The notes: generated by a model from the letters alone, not told the origin. 64,000 nucleotides of DNA from Isochrysis galbana (GCA_018136815.1 CM030942.1:2927546-2991545); one strand, 5' to 3'. Counted from the first letter of the stretch, positions 8,812-20,039 are shown. Program-made: numbers and translations.

Positions 8812-11800
8812 CTAGTTCATTGCACGCGAGCATAGCTTCTCGTCTCGTGCGCGATGCTTCGGTACTTGCTGCCGCCGCTTGAGAACTGGTTTCGGCTCGT
8901 CCTTTGTGGATCGAACATCACTTGAGCCAAAAGAATGTAATTCGTGCGATCCCGCGCAGTCGCACTCATTCCTATCCGACGCTGGCGTAGCGCCTGCCCG
9001 CCTCGTAGCCGAAGAGCCACCGACCACCTTGTGGATGGCCTGTACATAGATGACGAAACGTTCGTGCTTTGAGGAGTGAACTGAAATGCCGGTCTGCCAC
9101 AACCTGTCGAAATACGATGATGCGTTGTTGTTCGCGTGAGCGCACCACGCTCCGGGTGCTGCTGCTACGAGCTCAACGGCTACACTTCGGTGATCTTCGG
9201 TCACTCTGCTGTTCCAATGACTTGGTGGCCCATCTTTACCACCCACACTCGGCTGGGATTTTACATCCACAACTCGCACACTGACTTGCCGTGAGCCTAC
9301 AGGTCGAGATGCGCCGTCGACGGGTCCAAAACCGCCATGAGACGCAATTCCAGCTAGCAATAGCTCGCCATACCACTGATTATCAGTGATAATGGTGAGA
9401 GTGCCTGAGGGGGCAAGAGCACGATAGATCGCATTCAACACACGTGGTGCGAGCATGTGCGACCCTTCAGAGCCGACATCAACAGCGCGCCGATTTGTCA
9501 AATCCCCGACTTCTTGAGAGGAGCCCGCCGTGTTCTCGCCGTGGGAGTCGAATAAAACTTTGCACTTCGGCTCGACATCGCAGTGATTTGCACCACTGTC
9601 GTTGCCCGACTGCTGTGGCGGCTCGGGGTGATTTACGTAGACAGCCTCGAGCGCTCCTTCTGGAATCCAACGCTCTAGCGCAACCGCAGCATCGCCGGCC
9701 AATACCGCAGCATTAGATCTGCGGCAAATGGAGAAGGCGTCAGATTCATTGGGATGAAGGCCAGGCTTGAGCGTCATCAAGGAGACAGCCGGACAACCGA
9801 GTGAGTGTGGGTAGGGATGCAGCCGTCGCGAGACGCAACATTAAAGCAACTGAGAGGATAGGGCTCGGGCCACGCTGCAAGACGCTGTGAAGACGGCCAC
9901 CGAACCGACTTGTATAGAAAATATAGCCGCAGAGGCCTCCGACTCGTCACATGTCGTGGCACGATCAAAAGGCTGAGGAGTGTAATGTGCGCGAGGGGAG
10001 TGCTGCCACGCACCGTCCGGCCAAAGACAGCCGGGCTGCCGTCGCATGAGCTCTACGTGCCATGAGCTCCACACCCAGCCAGCGAACATTGGCGGCGGAT
10101 GCTGCCACTTGCGCCTCCAGCCATTCGCCCAGGCCGCACCCCATCTCGAGGCGATAGCGGGCTGGTCCGTCATGTAGATCCTTGGATCCATCAAAGAGGG
10201 TATCAAGATCAAGTGATGTGCTGCTGCCGCCGCCTTCAGTGGCAAGCCCAGCAGATACGGGGCCGGAGGTGCTGCCATTGGTGGCGTGTGCCAAGTTTGC
10301 ATCGCGGCTGCCCATTCCAGGAAGTTGTGCAGCAACGTCTCCACCAGAGCACATTATGGCTTGCACCCTGCGACGCAACGTCTCCTCTTCCGACTTGCCC
10401 GCGCCTGGGCGGTTGCCCTCGAGGCGAGCACACCACACATCACCACCCCAACCGTCCCGAAGTGCTCTCCACGCATCAAGCGCCGCTCTCTCTAAGGCAC
10501 AAGCACGGTCACGAGAACAAGCGCCCTCACTCAAGGTCTCGTGACCAGCAGGTCCGTAGGAGGCACGCCCAACACAAGCACAAGGGGTGTCGGAAAGGAT
10601 GGATGCAGCAGTACTGCCGTGACTAGCCAGCGGCAAGGGTATTGCCCGGCGTAACAGCAGCGCGATGGCTGGGGTGGTAGCAGCTCTCTTTGCTGCGGAT
10701 GAAAGTTCTCTTATCTCAGCGAGTGCCTCGTCGCGCTGATGCCGACGAAACACAGCGTGGCGGTCTGCCTCGTCGGAGGTGTCTTCGTGCAGCGCTAGAA
10801 GCCTTCGCGCAGCTGAGGTATTCACGCGGCACTCCTTCCAATCGCCTAGCAGAGCGGCGGCTCGGCTGGTAGCCACCCGCACTCGAGCTGCAGCTTGCAT
10901 GCGTAGCATCGATTCGGGGTCGGTTAGCTCCCCTTCATCGTCTGAAAGTCGCCGTGAGATGCGCTTCGCCTGCTGTACTTGCAGGGCCTGTGCGAAGAGT
11001 ATACCCATGTATTCTAGTGTGGATGTGTTCGGGACCACTTGTCGCCACAAACCTAAGTAGAGAGAGGGGAAGCTCGCAGCCATCGGTCAGGAAACGCGCA
11101 AACCGGCGGCTGGGTGGAAGCGCGTGTCAGCTGTGGAGCACTTTGGAATTGGGTGTCCACATTTTGAGTATTACGTCTGAACAGCATCACATAGATTTGG
11201 ACTTTGCCTCAGAATCTTGGTGCGTGTGCCCCACGTTCGCAAGTGATTGTATCGGGCATACCTTGTCGTCCCAGCTTGTCGAAGAGTTGGCAGGCCTCCG
11301 GCAAGCATCCAGCCACCATGCACCCACGGAGGAATGTGTTGGCAGTGCGCACGTTTGGCGTAAAATCTTCGGGTGTTCGTCCTGCAATGCTGCTGTTGGT
11401 ACATCCACCATTTGCCGACGCTGCGGGCTTCTTCTTCTTCCTCTTCTTGCCTCTCAGGGAGCTGCTGTTGGAGCCCCGCAGAGTGGCGGAGCATCGAGTT
11501 GCTGCCTCGGCGTCGAAATCCGACTCCATGTCTCTGAGTAAAGCTACCGCCTGTGACACATCACCCGCGGCGCAAGAGGGCTTCATCGCAGCCGTATACG
11601 ACATGACGCAAGGGCGATGGCCGGCGGCGCGCATTTCATAGAGCTGGCGAATCGCGCCATCACCGTCGCCGCACGTAGCGAAGGCGTTGATTAAGATGGC
11701 ATATGACCAAGCGTCCACCTACGGATCGCAGGTCGCAATGGTAGCAGCGTGATTTATCTCCTGGCGCGCTTCAGTACACAGGAGGGGCGAATGATTGTCT

Positions 11801-12836
11801 TCCTACGCCCTCCTCATCCGTTTGCGCTTCATAGGCGATGAACTCGTGTGGCGCTCACCGTTTCGTTGCCCACTCCCGCCTTGAAGGCGGCACGGCACGC
11901 AGAGAGCTGTTTGGAGCGTGCCAAGCGTGCCAGAACCGCATTGAGCTCTCGTGCAGCTCGGGGATTCCGCACCGGCCTCGATGGTGGAAGCGGATCGCCC
12001 GCCAACGACCAGCGTTCCAAGCCCGATTGAGGGGGGGGTGCTGCGTGTGGAGTTGCCGTCGTACCAAGCTCTTTGGAAGAGGGCAAGCAAGCCATAGCAG
12101 TGCCAACTCTCGGCCTCTTGATTTCTCTACTGCCATCCGGCACTGCATGCACCTCGATACGATCGTCGCAAACCCCCCAGCTGCGCCCATCGTGCTCCGT
12201 CCCGACAGTATGTAGAGAGGATAATGTGCGAGCGAACGTACACGGGCGGACCCCCGCGGACGCCTGGCCATGAGCGAGCAGGCGGAGCTCTTCTTCACAC
12301 CAGTCGAGCACGGTGACAGTATTCGAATTCTTGGAGCAATCGGCGCGACCGAAGGCAGACCCCGCGTTGATAACCTCCCGTTTCGCGCAAGCCTTCTGGT
12401 GCAGCGCCCTTCCGCCCACAATGAGGAGCGTGTCAGACGCTGGCGACGACTGCGACGGCACGATGAAGAGTGCGGCTGCCAGTGTTCCCTTCTCGCTCTC
12501 TAGAAGCTGAGATCTGAGCCGAGTGTGGGTCTGGAGGATGGTGGGGCTAGTAGTGAGTATATAGCAGCACGAGACAGCCTCGATTGCCCTCGCTAGCCGC
12601 TTCTCCCTTCCCTCAGCAGCATGAAGGAGGCGGAAGAGGAGAACATCGGCACCGGCGGCAGTCTCGAGAGAGTGGGCGAGGCGTAGTGGGCGCCGCCGGG
12701 GCTTGGGTAGGCCGGCGCGCACGGCGAAGAATTTGGCCAACATACCCGTCTCACCAGTCCCCGGCGCACACGCCGCCTCGCAGCCCAGCGCGCGAGAGAG
12801 AGCACGAAGTACCGCCTCCGCCTCTGCCTCCGCCAT
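8812..12836 (-). CDS. PPR protein fused to TrmB-type tRNA (guanine-N7) methyltransferase, 4 exons
   Basis: Joined exons 12836-11859, 11718-11262, 11052-10014 and 9718-8812 give 1126 residues. All three splices fit by phase (0, 1, 2) and consensus (GTGAGC, GTATGC and GTGCGT donors; TAG, TAG and CAG acceptors). Residues about 290-510 carry pentatricopeptide units: VDAWSYAILINAF, a later PNVRTANTFLRGC and VVPNTSTLEYMGI, each starting a 35-residue helical hairpin of organellar RNA-binding type. The C-terminal part (about residue 790 on) has the SAM-binding motif RLEMGCGLGEWLE and a GVELMARR strand. After exon 4 begins come GDAAVALERW, YVNHPEPP (the TrmB NFPDPWPK position, diverged) and a late TITDNQWY-like TD-x-x-x-Y motif. 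TrmB makes m7G46 in tRNA. PPR-TGM fusions are known from algae. The likely site is mitochondrion or plastid, but no clear transit peptide can be asserted. A GA-rich leader abuts the ATG. Confidence 0.82.
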
Positions 12837-12838
12837 TT

Positions 12839-12875
12839 CCTCTCTCTCTCTCCCTCTCTCTCTCCCCCTCTCTTT
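12839..12875 (-). promoter_or_regulatory. GA-rich leader immediately upstream of PPR-TrmB start
   Basis: On the coding (minus) strand this is a run of GAGAGAGAG separated by GGG, ending three bases before the ATG at 12836. It parallels GA tracts before several other genes here. A regulatory role is inference. Confidence 0.5.
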
Positions 12876-13250
12876 ATGGCCTTTGCCGGTGCACCAGGCG
12901 GGAAGAAGGGGAAAGAGAAGGAAGAAAGAAGCGGGAGAAGAGAGATAAGAGCCCAACCATGGGGAAGGAGAAGGAGAGAGAGGGAGAGGGGGTGGGCGGC
13001 AGGCGCACAAGTGAACAGAGAGAAAAGGCCCACCGATCCAGTTAAGAAAGTATCTCTCTCCTCTCCTCTAGGGGCATCGTCGTATCCTTGATGAGTATGT
13101 CTATCTAATGATAGCTATCTTTTCTAGCGGCCACGAGCTATTTCTATCCTTCCCCCGCTCCCCTTGAGAAGGAACGTGTCAGAGTCGGAGTTCTCTTGTT
13201 GTCCTAGTTTAATCCTAGTGCTGAAGGGCCGTGGCCTCATCGGCCACCGA

Positions 13251-13400
13251 GCCTAGATGGGAAATACGTATTTGCCGTTTTTGGCCAGAGGCCAAATACA
13301 TGTGTATTTTTTGAAGCGTGTCCTGGGTTGTAGGCCTCGAATGTATTTGAAATGTATTTGGCCTCTTTGCAGGCCCTAGCACCGTATTTCCCATCTAGGC
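13251..13400. mobile_element. MITE-like element with 18-bp perfect terminal inverted repeats
   Basis: GCCTAGATGGGAAATACG at 13251-13268 is exactly inverted at 13383-13400, giving a 150-bp element with no coding capacity. Inside are GTATTTGGCC/GGCCAAATAC words that recur around 35100 and, diverged, near 44870-44930. No target-site duplication is obvious. Confidence 0.75.
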
Positions 13401-14470
13401 AACGGAGCCCCTCCCCGCGATGGGCGATGGGGGTGTGGGGTACGTGTGGGGAGTCGCCGCTCGTTCCTATCTCGGACAACCGTTCCTCCAGTCGGGCTCA
13501 CGGACTTCCTCTGCTGACGGGCTGTCGCATTCATCCCAGATGATGCGATTTCCAGGCTCTTGATTCCAGGTCCTTCGCCGTGCGGCCACACGGTGAAGCT
13601 CAGGCATACCTAGGTTGGTAGGGTTCGTCCCTAGCAATCTAGAATTCGAGTTCTCGTTTCGTTCCGTCCAGCCTGTTTGTCAAGTCTAGATTCCAGGTTT
13701 CCTCCTTTCGGGTAATCTTGACCCAAAGGAGCCAGGTCGCCTGTCACTCGCTGCGCGCTTGTCTCAGGCTCTCGAGTTACCTTGTGAAGGCTTGTTTAGC
13801 TTCTTGCAAGGCTTGTTGTTTCTTGTTGGGTTCCGGTTCTTTCTTGGGACCTGCTCACTTTTGTTGTCGTCCAGGCCTGTTCTTCATAGGTTCTGCTTGG
13901 CCTGGTTAGGGTTTCGTTGCCTTCCCGCGTTTGGCGTTCGCGTTGGCGTTCGGAAACTTCCTCTCACATTCCCTAGGTCCGCTACCCTTGGCTTGTAGGT
14001 CCTTGCTTCTTTCTTCTCGGTCAAGGTTTTGGCGAGCGAGTCGGTTGCTCTAGCCGCTCGAGATTTGAGGTTTAATTTGCCATCTCCCCTTGGAGACCGG
14101 TGTAGGTTCGCTTCCTAGGTGAGGGAATCTTTCCCCTTGATGCAAGCTACATGCAAGCCCTTGAATCGGAACAAGAAGCAACGGAACATAGCGAGCGAAA
14201 CTTGGAGACAAGAACACCCTTTGGATCCAAAGCGAGCACGAAATCGGCGGCTTAACGCGGCGGCCTCTTTCGTACGCACTGCCCCACCCACTTCTCCCTT
14301 TTACAGGAGCTTTGCTCGGGTGTTGCGCCGGGTGTAGAGCGCAGGCAGCACGCGTTCATCACCTCCATGATTCGCTCGGACGGAAACTTGAACTCGGAGC
14401 CCTAGCCGAGGCGTGGGGCTAGCCTAGAGGGACGGGTCCCGGGGTTGCCCGACCCAGTCCAGAATTTCAT
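13401..14470 (+). other. Retroelement-like untranslated sequence, no intact gene
   Basis: The text from about 13590 is TC/TTG-rich, leader-like sequence. Near 14070 it has AGGTTTAATTTGCCATCTCCCC, and nearly the same words occur near 21510. This ties it to the LINE-like 5' family. A 72-codon frame at 14119-14337 has no recognisable domain. Confidence 0.4.
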
Positions 14471-14955
14471 TCACCCGACTCCCGGTGGGGAGGAGGGCCA
14501 AAGCGCCGCGCTAGCCGCTGAGTGTGAGGGGGTGCCTCTGGAGAGTGTGTTGTGCGTTGAAGTGGAGTGGATATTGTGCCCATAAGGGCCACCCGACCTC
14601 GGGCCGCGCTGCCGGAGCAGCGCGGCCCTTGCCAGGGCGAGAGGGGCCTCTGCCATAAGGCATGCCCAATGGAAGGGTGGCTTCATGAGCCTGGCATTGA
14701 TGGGGTGCTTCCAGCAGCCTGCTGTCCCCCATGGGGGAGGCCAGCATGGCTGCCATGGGTGGTGTGGCCGGGGCCACGGGCCGTGTGGCGCGACCGGAGT
14801 CGCACGCACCTGCTCGGCCTCGGTGGGCGGACGCGGCCGCTTCGACAGCGGCTGCTCCATGGGCGCTGGTGGGGCGCCCTCGGCGGGGGGCCCGAAGGAG
14901 AGGGGAGTCGCGGCGGCGCGCTCCATCGCGTCTAAGTATAAACTTAGTTGTGGGG
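14471..14955 (-). mobile_element. Retroelement ORF1-like fragment (second copy)
   Basis: On the minus strand, AACTAAGTTTATACTTAGACGCG leads into an ATG opening on MERAAATPLSFGPPAEG, followed by proline-rich sequence with clustered CCATGGG/CCCATGG words. The start resembles the MERAA start at 59726 and the ERAPTAPDPQP start at about 8330. No reverse transcriptase or nuclease follows, so it is a fragment. Confidence 0.5.
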
Positions 14956-15129
14956 ATGTGAGAAAAAGACGAAGAAGATGAAAACTCAGCACGCGTAGCT
15001 GGGGGTATAATAGACCAAAAGGAAAACAAATAACCTGACAATTATAATATTGAGCCTTGTGTATATACCAAAAAGAAAACAAATAACCTGGCCCTCTTTT
15101 GACGGAACGCGACTTTCTCTCGATGTCAT

Positions 15130-15735
15130 CAAAAGTTCCATGACCGTCTGTTGTCTTCTCTCGTCTATCGGTCATATCTCCCCAACGAGATCTGCCCTCG
15201 TTGTGTCGGCCTCCCCTCTATCGCATGTCTGCGCGTTGCTGAGTTGCCCTGGTGCCGACGCCTGGCCGTCCGTCCAGGTGTGGTTAGTTTTCGCCCCGTT
15301 TGGGTTAGTTTGTGTGGCTCGGCGCCCTCGAGCTTTTTGTAGCAACTTCGTCGTGTTCCCAAGCGAGTCCCCCCGAGTTCCCGAGTCTATACCCCGAGTC
15401 AACGAGTCAATACAAGTCAAGCACGCGCCTGAGCCACCCCCAGTCGCCTGCCACCACCTCCCACAAGCCTCCTTCCACACTTCCGCGCCCTCCGAGCGTC
15501 GTACGTCGTGCGTCGATCACCATGCCCGTAGTCACTCCCGAGGAAAGCTCCATGAGCTCCCACCAAGAACCGCATTCCGCGCTAGCTGCCGGCGCGCCCT
15601 CGCAGGCCATCTCCAAGAGTGAGACGAGCCTTGCTCTGACAGAGACCCCCACGCTAGAAGGTCACGTTGACGACCAGAAGCGTTCAGTTATCCCCATCCC
15701 TTTCGTTGAGGCGAGAAGCGTTCAATGACCACTAG
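15130..15735 (+). mobile_element. LINE-like 5' fragment ending in a 90-bp dispersed repeat
   Basis: A leader of TCGTCTATCGG/CGAGTC-type sequence precedes an ATG at 15522 (MPVVTPEESSMSSHQEP, 68-69 codons). From about 15643 the text starting GAGACCCCCACGCTAGAAG is almost identical for about 90 bases to 58999-59090. The word GAACGCTTTTGGTC, the inverse of part of that repeat, also lies at 15977-15990. Truncated mobile DNA. Confidence 0.5.
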
Positions 15736-16159
15736 CTAACGTCACGCCGCATCAATACACTAGCTAACGTCACACTGACTGAGGTTGGTCAATCCGATGC
15801 TGTCAAAAATCTAATGAGCGTGTGTGAGACGTGGATCGTGATTTCAACGAGATATCGACCCTGCCCCAAATCGAAGGAATGGAGTCAGACCACGTCGGTG
15901 TTTCAACATGTGAAGTGTCAAGTTGAGTCAAGTAGCCTTCAGGTGACAACAAAAGGTGTTAGCAGGGATGTGGATAATTGAACGCTTTTGGTCTTCGGCG
16001 CCGCCGCCCGCCCGTTTCACTTGTAGACCATGGGAAAGGCAGGCGCTCTACCCGACATCGCGGGCACTTCCGGATGGCCACTTCATATTGAAAAGCTCAC
16101 AACTCGGCGTCTTTTCGGAAGACAACGCCCTATGTACACCGCACCAGAAACTCTGCCGC

Positions 16160-16275
16160 TTCAACAGGGGGGGAAATGCTGCTGCATGGGGGTGGATGGT
16201 TCTCGCCCCCCATGAGAGGGGTAGAGAGGAGTGGGGGGGCGCGAGGCCCCCCTCAATGGCGACCAATCATCAATC
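16160..16275 (-). repeat. Inverted copy of the GGGGGCCTCGCGCCCCC dispersed repeat
   Basis: Read on the minus strand, the text matches the 33722 copy around CCTCGCGCCCCCC and the following CTCTCTAC/CTCTCC block. Non-coding. Confidence 0.55.
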
Positions 16276-17237
16276 ATAAGATAAGTGCTTTCCATTGCAA
16301 AGCAATAATGCACACAACAACCCACATGTCCGGGGCGCACACAATACACACTGGTGGGTACAGCGGCGTTTCGTCGCAATCCGCAATTTGAAGCTTGGCG
16401 CCGTGACAACCGTAGCACATCACTGCAATTGTCAGTTGTCGCATCACGAGCTACACACTCTGCCATACATGGAGGCAGCGCCACACTGTACACAGGAAAG
16501 CACATTACAAAAAGCGCAGGCAAGCTGAGAGGCGAGAGGAGGAAAGAGGCGGGACGTTGGATGGATGGTTGGCGTATAGCGTATGGTGTGGCGGGGCGAA
16601 AATGTCGCAATCAAGATGTGCCCAGCGTTGTTCCTTGCGCATGGCAGCAACGCGACCAGGCAAGGGACAGTGGGCGAGCAGCGGGCTTGTCGATGTATCG
16701 CCCAAGTTGGGCTTGTCCATGAATCCTGCACGGATGTCGGCAGGGCGACGGCGAGGTGTTCCCCGCTGCATCAACGCGTGCATGAGGAGCCACTCCTCAC
16801 ACAGGGCGTTTGACGAGGCACACGGTGCTTGTGTCCGGCTTAAGTGACATAATGCCAGCACTCTGGTGTATGAGGTGGTGTAGATACAACAACAGCATGG
16901 GCAAGCCATACGACGCAGATGTCACCGGCGGCTTGTGACCCTCGCCGGCTCAACCACGAGTAGGGGCAATACCGTCGAACGATGTGACGGCGTGCCACAC
17001 CATGCCCGGTGCTCTCCAGACTGCGGCAACTACCGCACTGTATAGTAGTAGTACAAATTGCCCCTTAGCCGAACCTAGCGACGAGCAGCAGCCCGTCCAC
17101 CGTGTGCGAATCCAACGTGCAGGCCGCCGACCCTCGAAGACGAGTGGTCATCTATTGTGCCAACTAAGGCCATACAATCCAAGTTAATAGCTAGGCCAAG
17201 CCCATGTCAATCCGTTTCTAGCATGCCCGAGACTTGC
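16276..17237. other. Gene-less flank downstream of MYB gene
   Basis: Frames are open on both strands without recognisable domains. The region likely includes the 3' UTR of the minus-strand MYB gene ending at 17238. Confidence 0.4.
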
Positions 17238-20039
17238 TCACGACAGAGATCGCGCGCTCATTCGGAGCGATCGCTGTGGCGAGCGCAGAAGGGTAGTCCC
17301 GTCCTGCGCGGGGTCGCCCAAGGAGGGGAGAGAAGCGGCCGTTTCCGCCGCATTGCCCTCGGGCAAAGATACCAACGGTTGGCCAACATGCGCGTCGACA
17401 GCCTCAGCTCCTATGGCCTCGCCCCAGCCGGCGTCTCGTACCCTCGCACCCTTGGCCCTCGGCGCATTACGTGAGAGCGGCGAGGGCGGCATCGGTGCGC
17501 GCGAGCCGGTCCCTACGACTGGAACGGGCAGTGGCGGCGCCGCCGCCGCCCCAGAGCAGCTAGGCGGGGCAGGTGAGAGCAACGAGTCGAAGTTCATCCA
17601 ACCTGCAACATCCGCAGAGTGTAGCCCGGCCGACGGCAAGCCACTCTCACACGTGAGTGGTCCCTGGGCGGCAGTGCTCTCCGCCGTCACGCTGGTAGAC
17701 GCACTGCCCCCCCCCCTTGTCACTTCGGAGCTCCCATCCCTAACGAGCACGGCGGGTGCTGAGCCTGAGCCCGAGCAGCTAATGCGCAACCCCATCGCGG
17801 CGGGTGGCTTCCATGCCTTCGAGCCGCCGTCGGAGCCGCCCGCCTGCTTGCTCGGCGTGCCCGACGCGGCGGCGTCGGCTGCAACGCTGGCAAGCGTGGT
17901 GGTGTGCGGTTCGGGTTCACTCGGCCCGCTGTTGCCCGTCGGCGTATGCGCAAGTGCAGTGTCGGGCGTGCCCGCCGAGCCAGAGGAGAAGCGCGGCGGC
18001 CGGTCAGGAGGTGGCAGCATCGAGCCGACGGGTTTGGGCCAGCGTGAGCCCAATCCGCTGTTGGGCGTGCGCTGCGCAGAGAGGGGCCCGTCGAACCCCC
18101 AGAGCGCCTCGAGCGGCCCGCGTGTCTGCGGTGAGACGCAGAGGCTGAGCAGCGGCTGGCCACGCGGCGACATCAGCACCTCGGCGACTGCCTCCTTCTT
18201 GTCGCTCCCCACGATGCGCAGCAGCTCCTCGACGTCAAAGGTCATCATGCTCCCAGGCGAGAGGGCCTCGACGGGAGAAAGAAGGCCGGAGAGCTCGGCA
18301 GGAGACATGGGCATGCGCGAGTAGGCGCCGTCGGCTGAGGCGCGGCCGGGTGTGATGGGCGGCTCGTCCCACCGGCCCAGCATCCCCTTGATTTGTGCGC
18401 CGCCTTGCCCGCGCCCGAGTGCCGCGCGCACCTCATTGGTGAGCGGCTCAGCGAGCGGTGTGGGCGGTCCACCTTCGTGGTACTTGAAGGCGCCGATGAG
18501 CTCCGCCGAGTCGGCAGCCCCGATGGGCTCCTCGTTCCCCACGGTCCCGAAGGTGCTCGCGTCCTTGGCGCTCTTGCTGCGCTTGGCCTTGGGCGGCTTG
18601 ACGGCTGGCTCATCGGCGCCCACCTCACCCTCCTCGCCTAGCCCCTCTTGCTCGGCGGCGGCCGCGGCAGTCTTGCTGCGCTTACGCTTGGCCGCGGCCG
18701 ACTCTCGCTTGCGCCCACCGCCGCCCTCGGCTGCCGCATTTTGCTGCTGCAGCGAGCGCGAGAGTGAGTTCTCAACAAGATGCTCGCAAAACTCCTGTAG
18801 CCATGACACCTGCGCCGAGATGCGCTCCACCTCGCTCTGCGTCGGCGGGTCGGCAGCCGTGTTCCACATGGTATTGAGCGCGGAGAGGTTGCTCTTGAGC
18901 AGGTGCGACTCGACGCTTGTGCGCGCCTCCTCCTCCTCACCCTCCTCCTCGGCTTCCTCGGCAGCTGTGCCGGTGTGGCTCGTGCTAGGCTTGTCGGCTG
19001 CCTCTGTGCTTGCCACCTCCTCTGCCTCACCCTCGCCCTCGGCGGCCGGCCGACCGGCCTGCAGTGAAGCGTCGGGTTCGATGCTTCGCGGCACCAACTG
19101 TGAGGACGCTTGCACCGCACGCGAGACGGCCGCCGCGATCTCCGCGTCCTTCACCGCATCGAGCTTCCCCTCAAGTGAGCCGCGCACAACGGCTGCTGCC
19201 GCTGCGGTCGCATCACCAATGTCGAGCGGCATGGGCGCGAGATCGGAGGCGCCGTCGGCAGGGGAGGCGTCCGCCTTTGATTTAGCGCTGCGCGGCCGCG
19301 CGCCCTTCTGCTGCTGACGCAGCTTGGCCGCCACGTGCTCCACGCGTCCCGCCGCGTCGACACCTTGCGAAAGCGCCGGGATGATCGCGCTCTTCTGCCG
19401 GTTGAGCTTGCGGAGCTCTCGGCGGAGGGCCGAGTTCCAGTGGTTCTTGATGGCGTTGTCGGTGCGTCCAGGGAGCAGCTTGGCAATCTCCGCCCACCGG
19501 TTGCCCAGCTGCCTGTGCGCATCGAGCAGGATGCGGTCCTCCTCTGCGGTCCACCCATCCTTCTTGATGGCGGGGTCAAGCTGGTTGTGCCACCTCTCCC
19601 TGCACTGCTTGCCCGTGCGCCCCTCGAGGGAGCTGGCAATGACGGACCAGCACTTTGTGCCATGAGTCTCGACGAGCGAGCGCACCAGAGCGTCCTCCTC
19701 GTCGCTCCACGGCCTGTTGCGTGGGTCGTCCTTCTTGGCGCCCTCGGCCTTCTCTCCCTTCTCTCCACTCTCTCGATTCTTCTTGGCCTCCTGCGCGGCG
19801 GCGTCCTCAGCGGCGGCGTCGAGCTGGATGCGCCCTGGCTCGTCGACGGGCTCGGCCGACGCGCCCTCGCGCACCGGCAGAATAGGGCCGAGCGAGAGGA
19901 GAGAGTCGGAGGAGGAGGAGGCCGCCATCGACGACCCGTTGGGGCGCGGGGGGGAGAGAGAGAGAGGGAGTTGGGGGGAGGCGCCCATGAGACCGCCGCG
20001 AGGTTGACTGTGAGAAGAGGGAAAGAAGAGGCCTTTCAT
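17238..20039 (-). CDS. R2R3-type MYB transcription factor, large and single-exon
   Basis: A 933-residue frame. Two MYB repeats occupy about residues 109-206. R2 has W111, W131 and W150 (RPWSDEEDALVRSL; GRTGKQCRERW). R3 has W163, W182 and W201 (DGWTAEEDRILLDAHR; GRTDNAIKNHW). All six tryptophans are present, whereas plant R2R3 proteins usually replace the first W of R3, so this is closer to the animal/3R pattern without R1. A K/E-rich stretch precedes the repeats. The remaining about 720 residues are Ala/Ser/Pro-rich with a lysine-rich patch (KRKRSKTAAA) that could act in nuclear import. It is expected to bind DNA as a nuclear regulator. In-frame ATGs exist at 20039, 19988 and 19928. The last (MAASSSSD, G at +4) may be the real start, because the first lies directly after an in-frame TAA. 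No intron is needed. Confidence 0.88.
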   Translation of the reverse strand: MKGLFFPSSHSQPRGGLMGASPQLPLSLSPPRPNGSSMAASSSSDSLLSLGPILPVREGASAEPVDEPGRIQLDAAAEDAAAQEAKKNRESGEKGEKAEGAKKDDPRNRPWSDEEDALVRSLVETHGTKCWSVIASSLEGRTGKQCRERWHNQLDPAIKKDGWTAEEDRILLDAHRQLGNRWAEIAKLLPGRTDNAIKNHWNSALRRELRKLNRQKSAIIPALSQGVDAAGRVEHVAAKLRQQQKGARPRSAKSKADASPADGASDLAPMPLDIGDATAAAAAVVRGSLEGKLDAVKDAEIAAAVSRAVQASSQLVPRSIEPDASLQAGRPAAEGEGEAEEVASTEAADKPSTSHTGTAAEEAEEEGEEEEARTSVESHLLKSNLSALNTMWNTAADPPTQSEVERISAQVSWLQEFCEHLVENSLSRSLQQQNAAAEGGGGRKRESAAAKRKRSKTAAAAAEQEGLGEEGEVGADEPAVKPPKAKRSKSAKDASTFGTVGNEEPIGAADSAELIGAFKYHEGGPPTPLAEPLTNEVRAALGRGQGGAQIKGMLGRWDEPPITPGRASADGAYSRMPMSPAELSGLLSPVEALSPGSMMTFDVEELLRIVGSDKKEAVAEVLMSPRGQPLLSLCVSPQTRGPLEALWGFDGPLSAQRTPNSGLGSRWPKPVGSMLPPPDRPPRFSSGSAGTPDTALAHTPTGNSGPSEPEPHTTTLASVAADAAASGTPSKQAGGSDGGSKAWKPPAAMGLRISCSGSGSAPAVLVRDGSSEVTRGGGSASTSVTAESTAAQGPLTCESGLPSAGLHSADVAGWMNFDSLLSPAPPSCSGAAAAPPLPVPVVGTGSRAPMPPSPLSRNAPRAKGARVRDAGWGEAIGAEAVDAHVGQPLVSLPEGNAAETAASLPSLGDPAQDGTTLLRSPQRSLRMSARSLS

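Noticed and set aside
17353-19317. Plus-strand frames opposite the MYB gene
   Set aside because: Antisense shadows; the MYB repeats on the minus strand are unambiguous.
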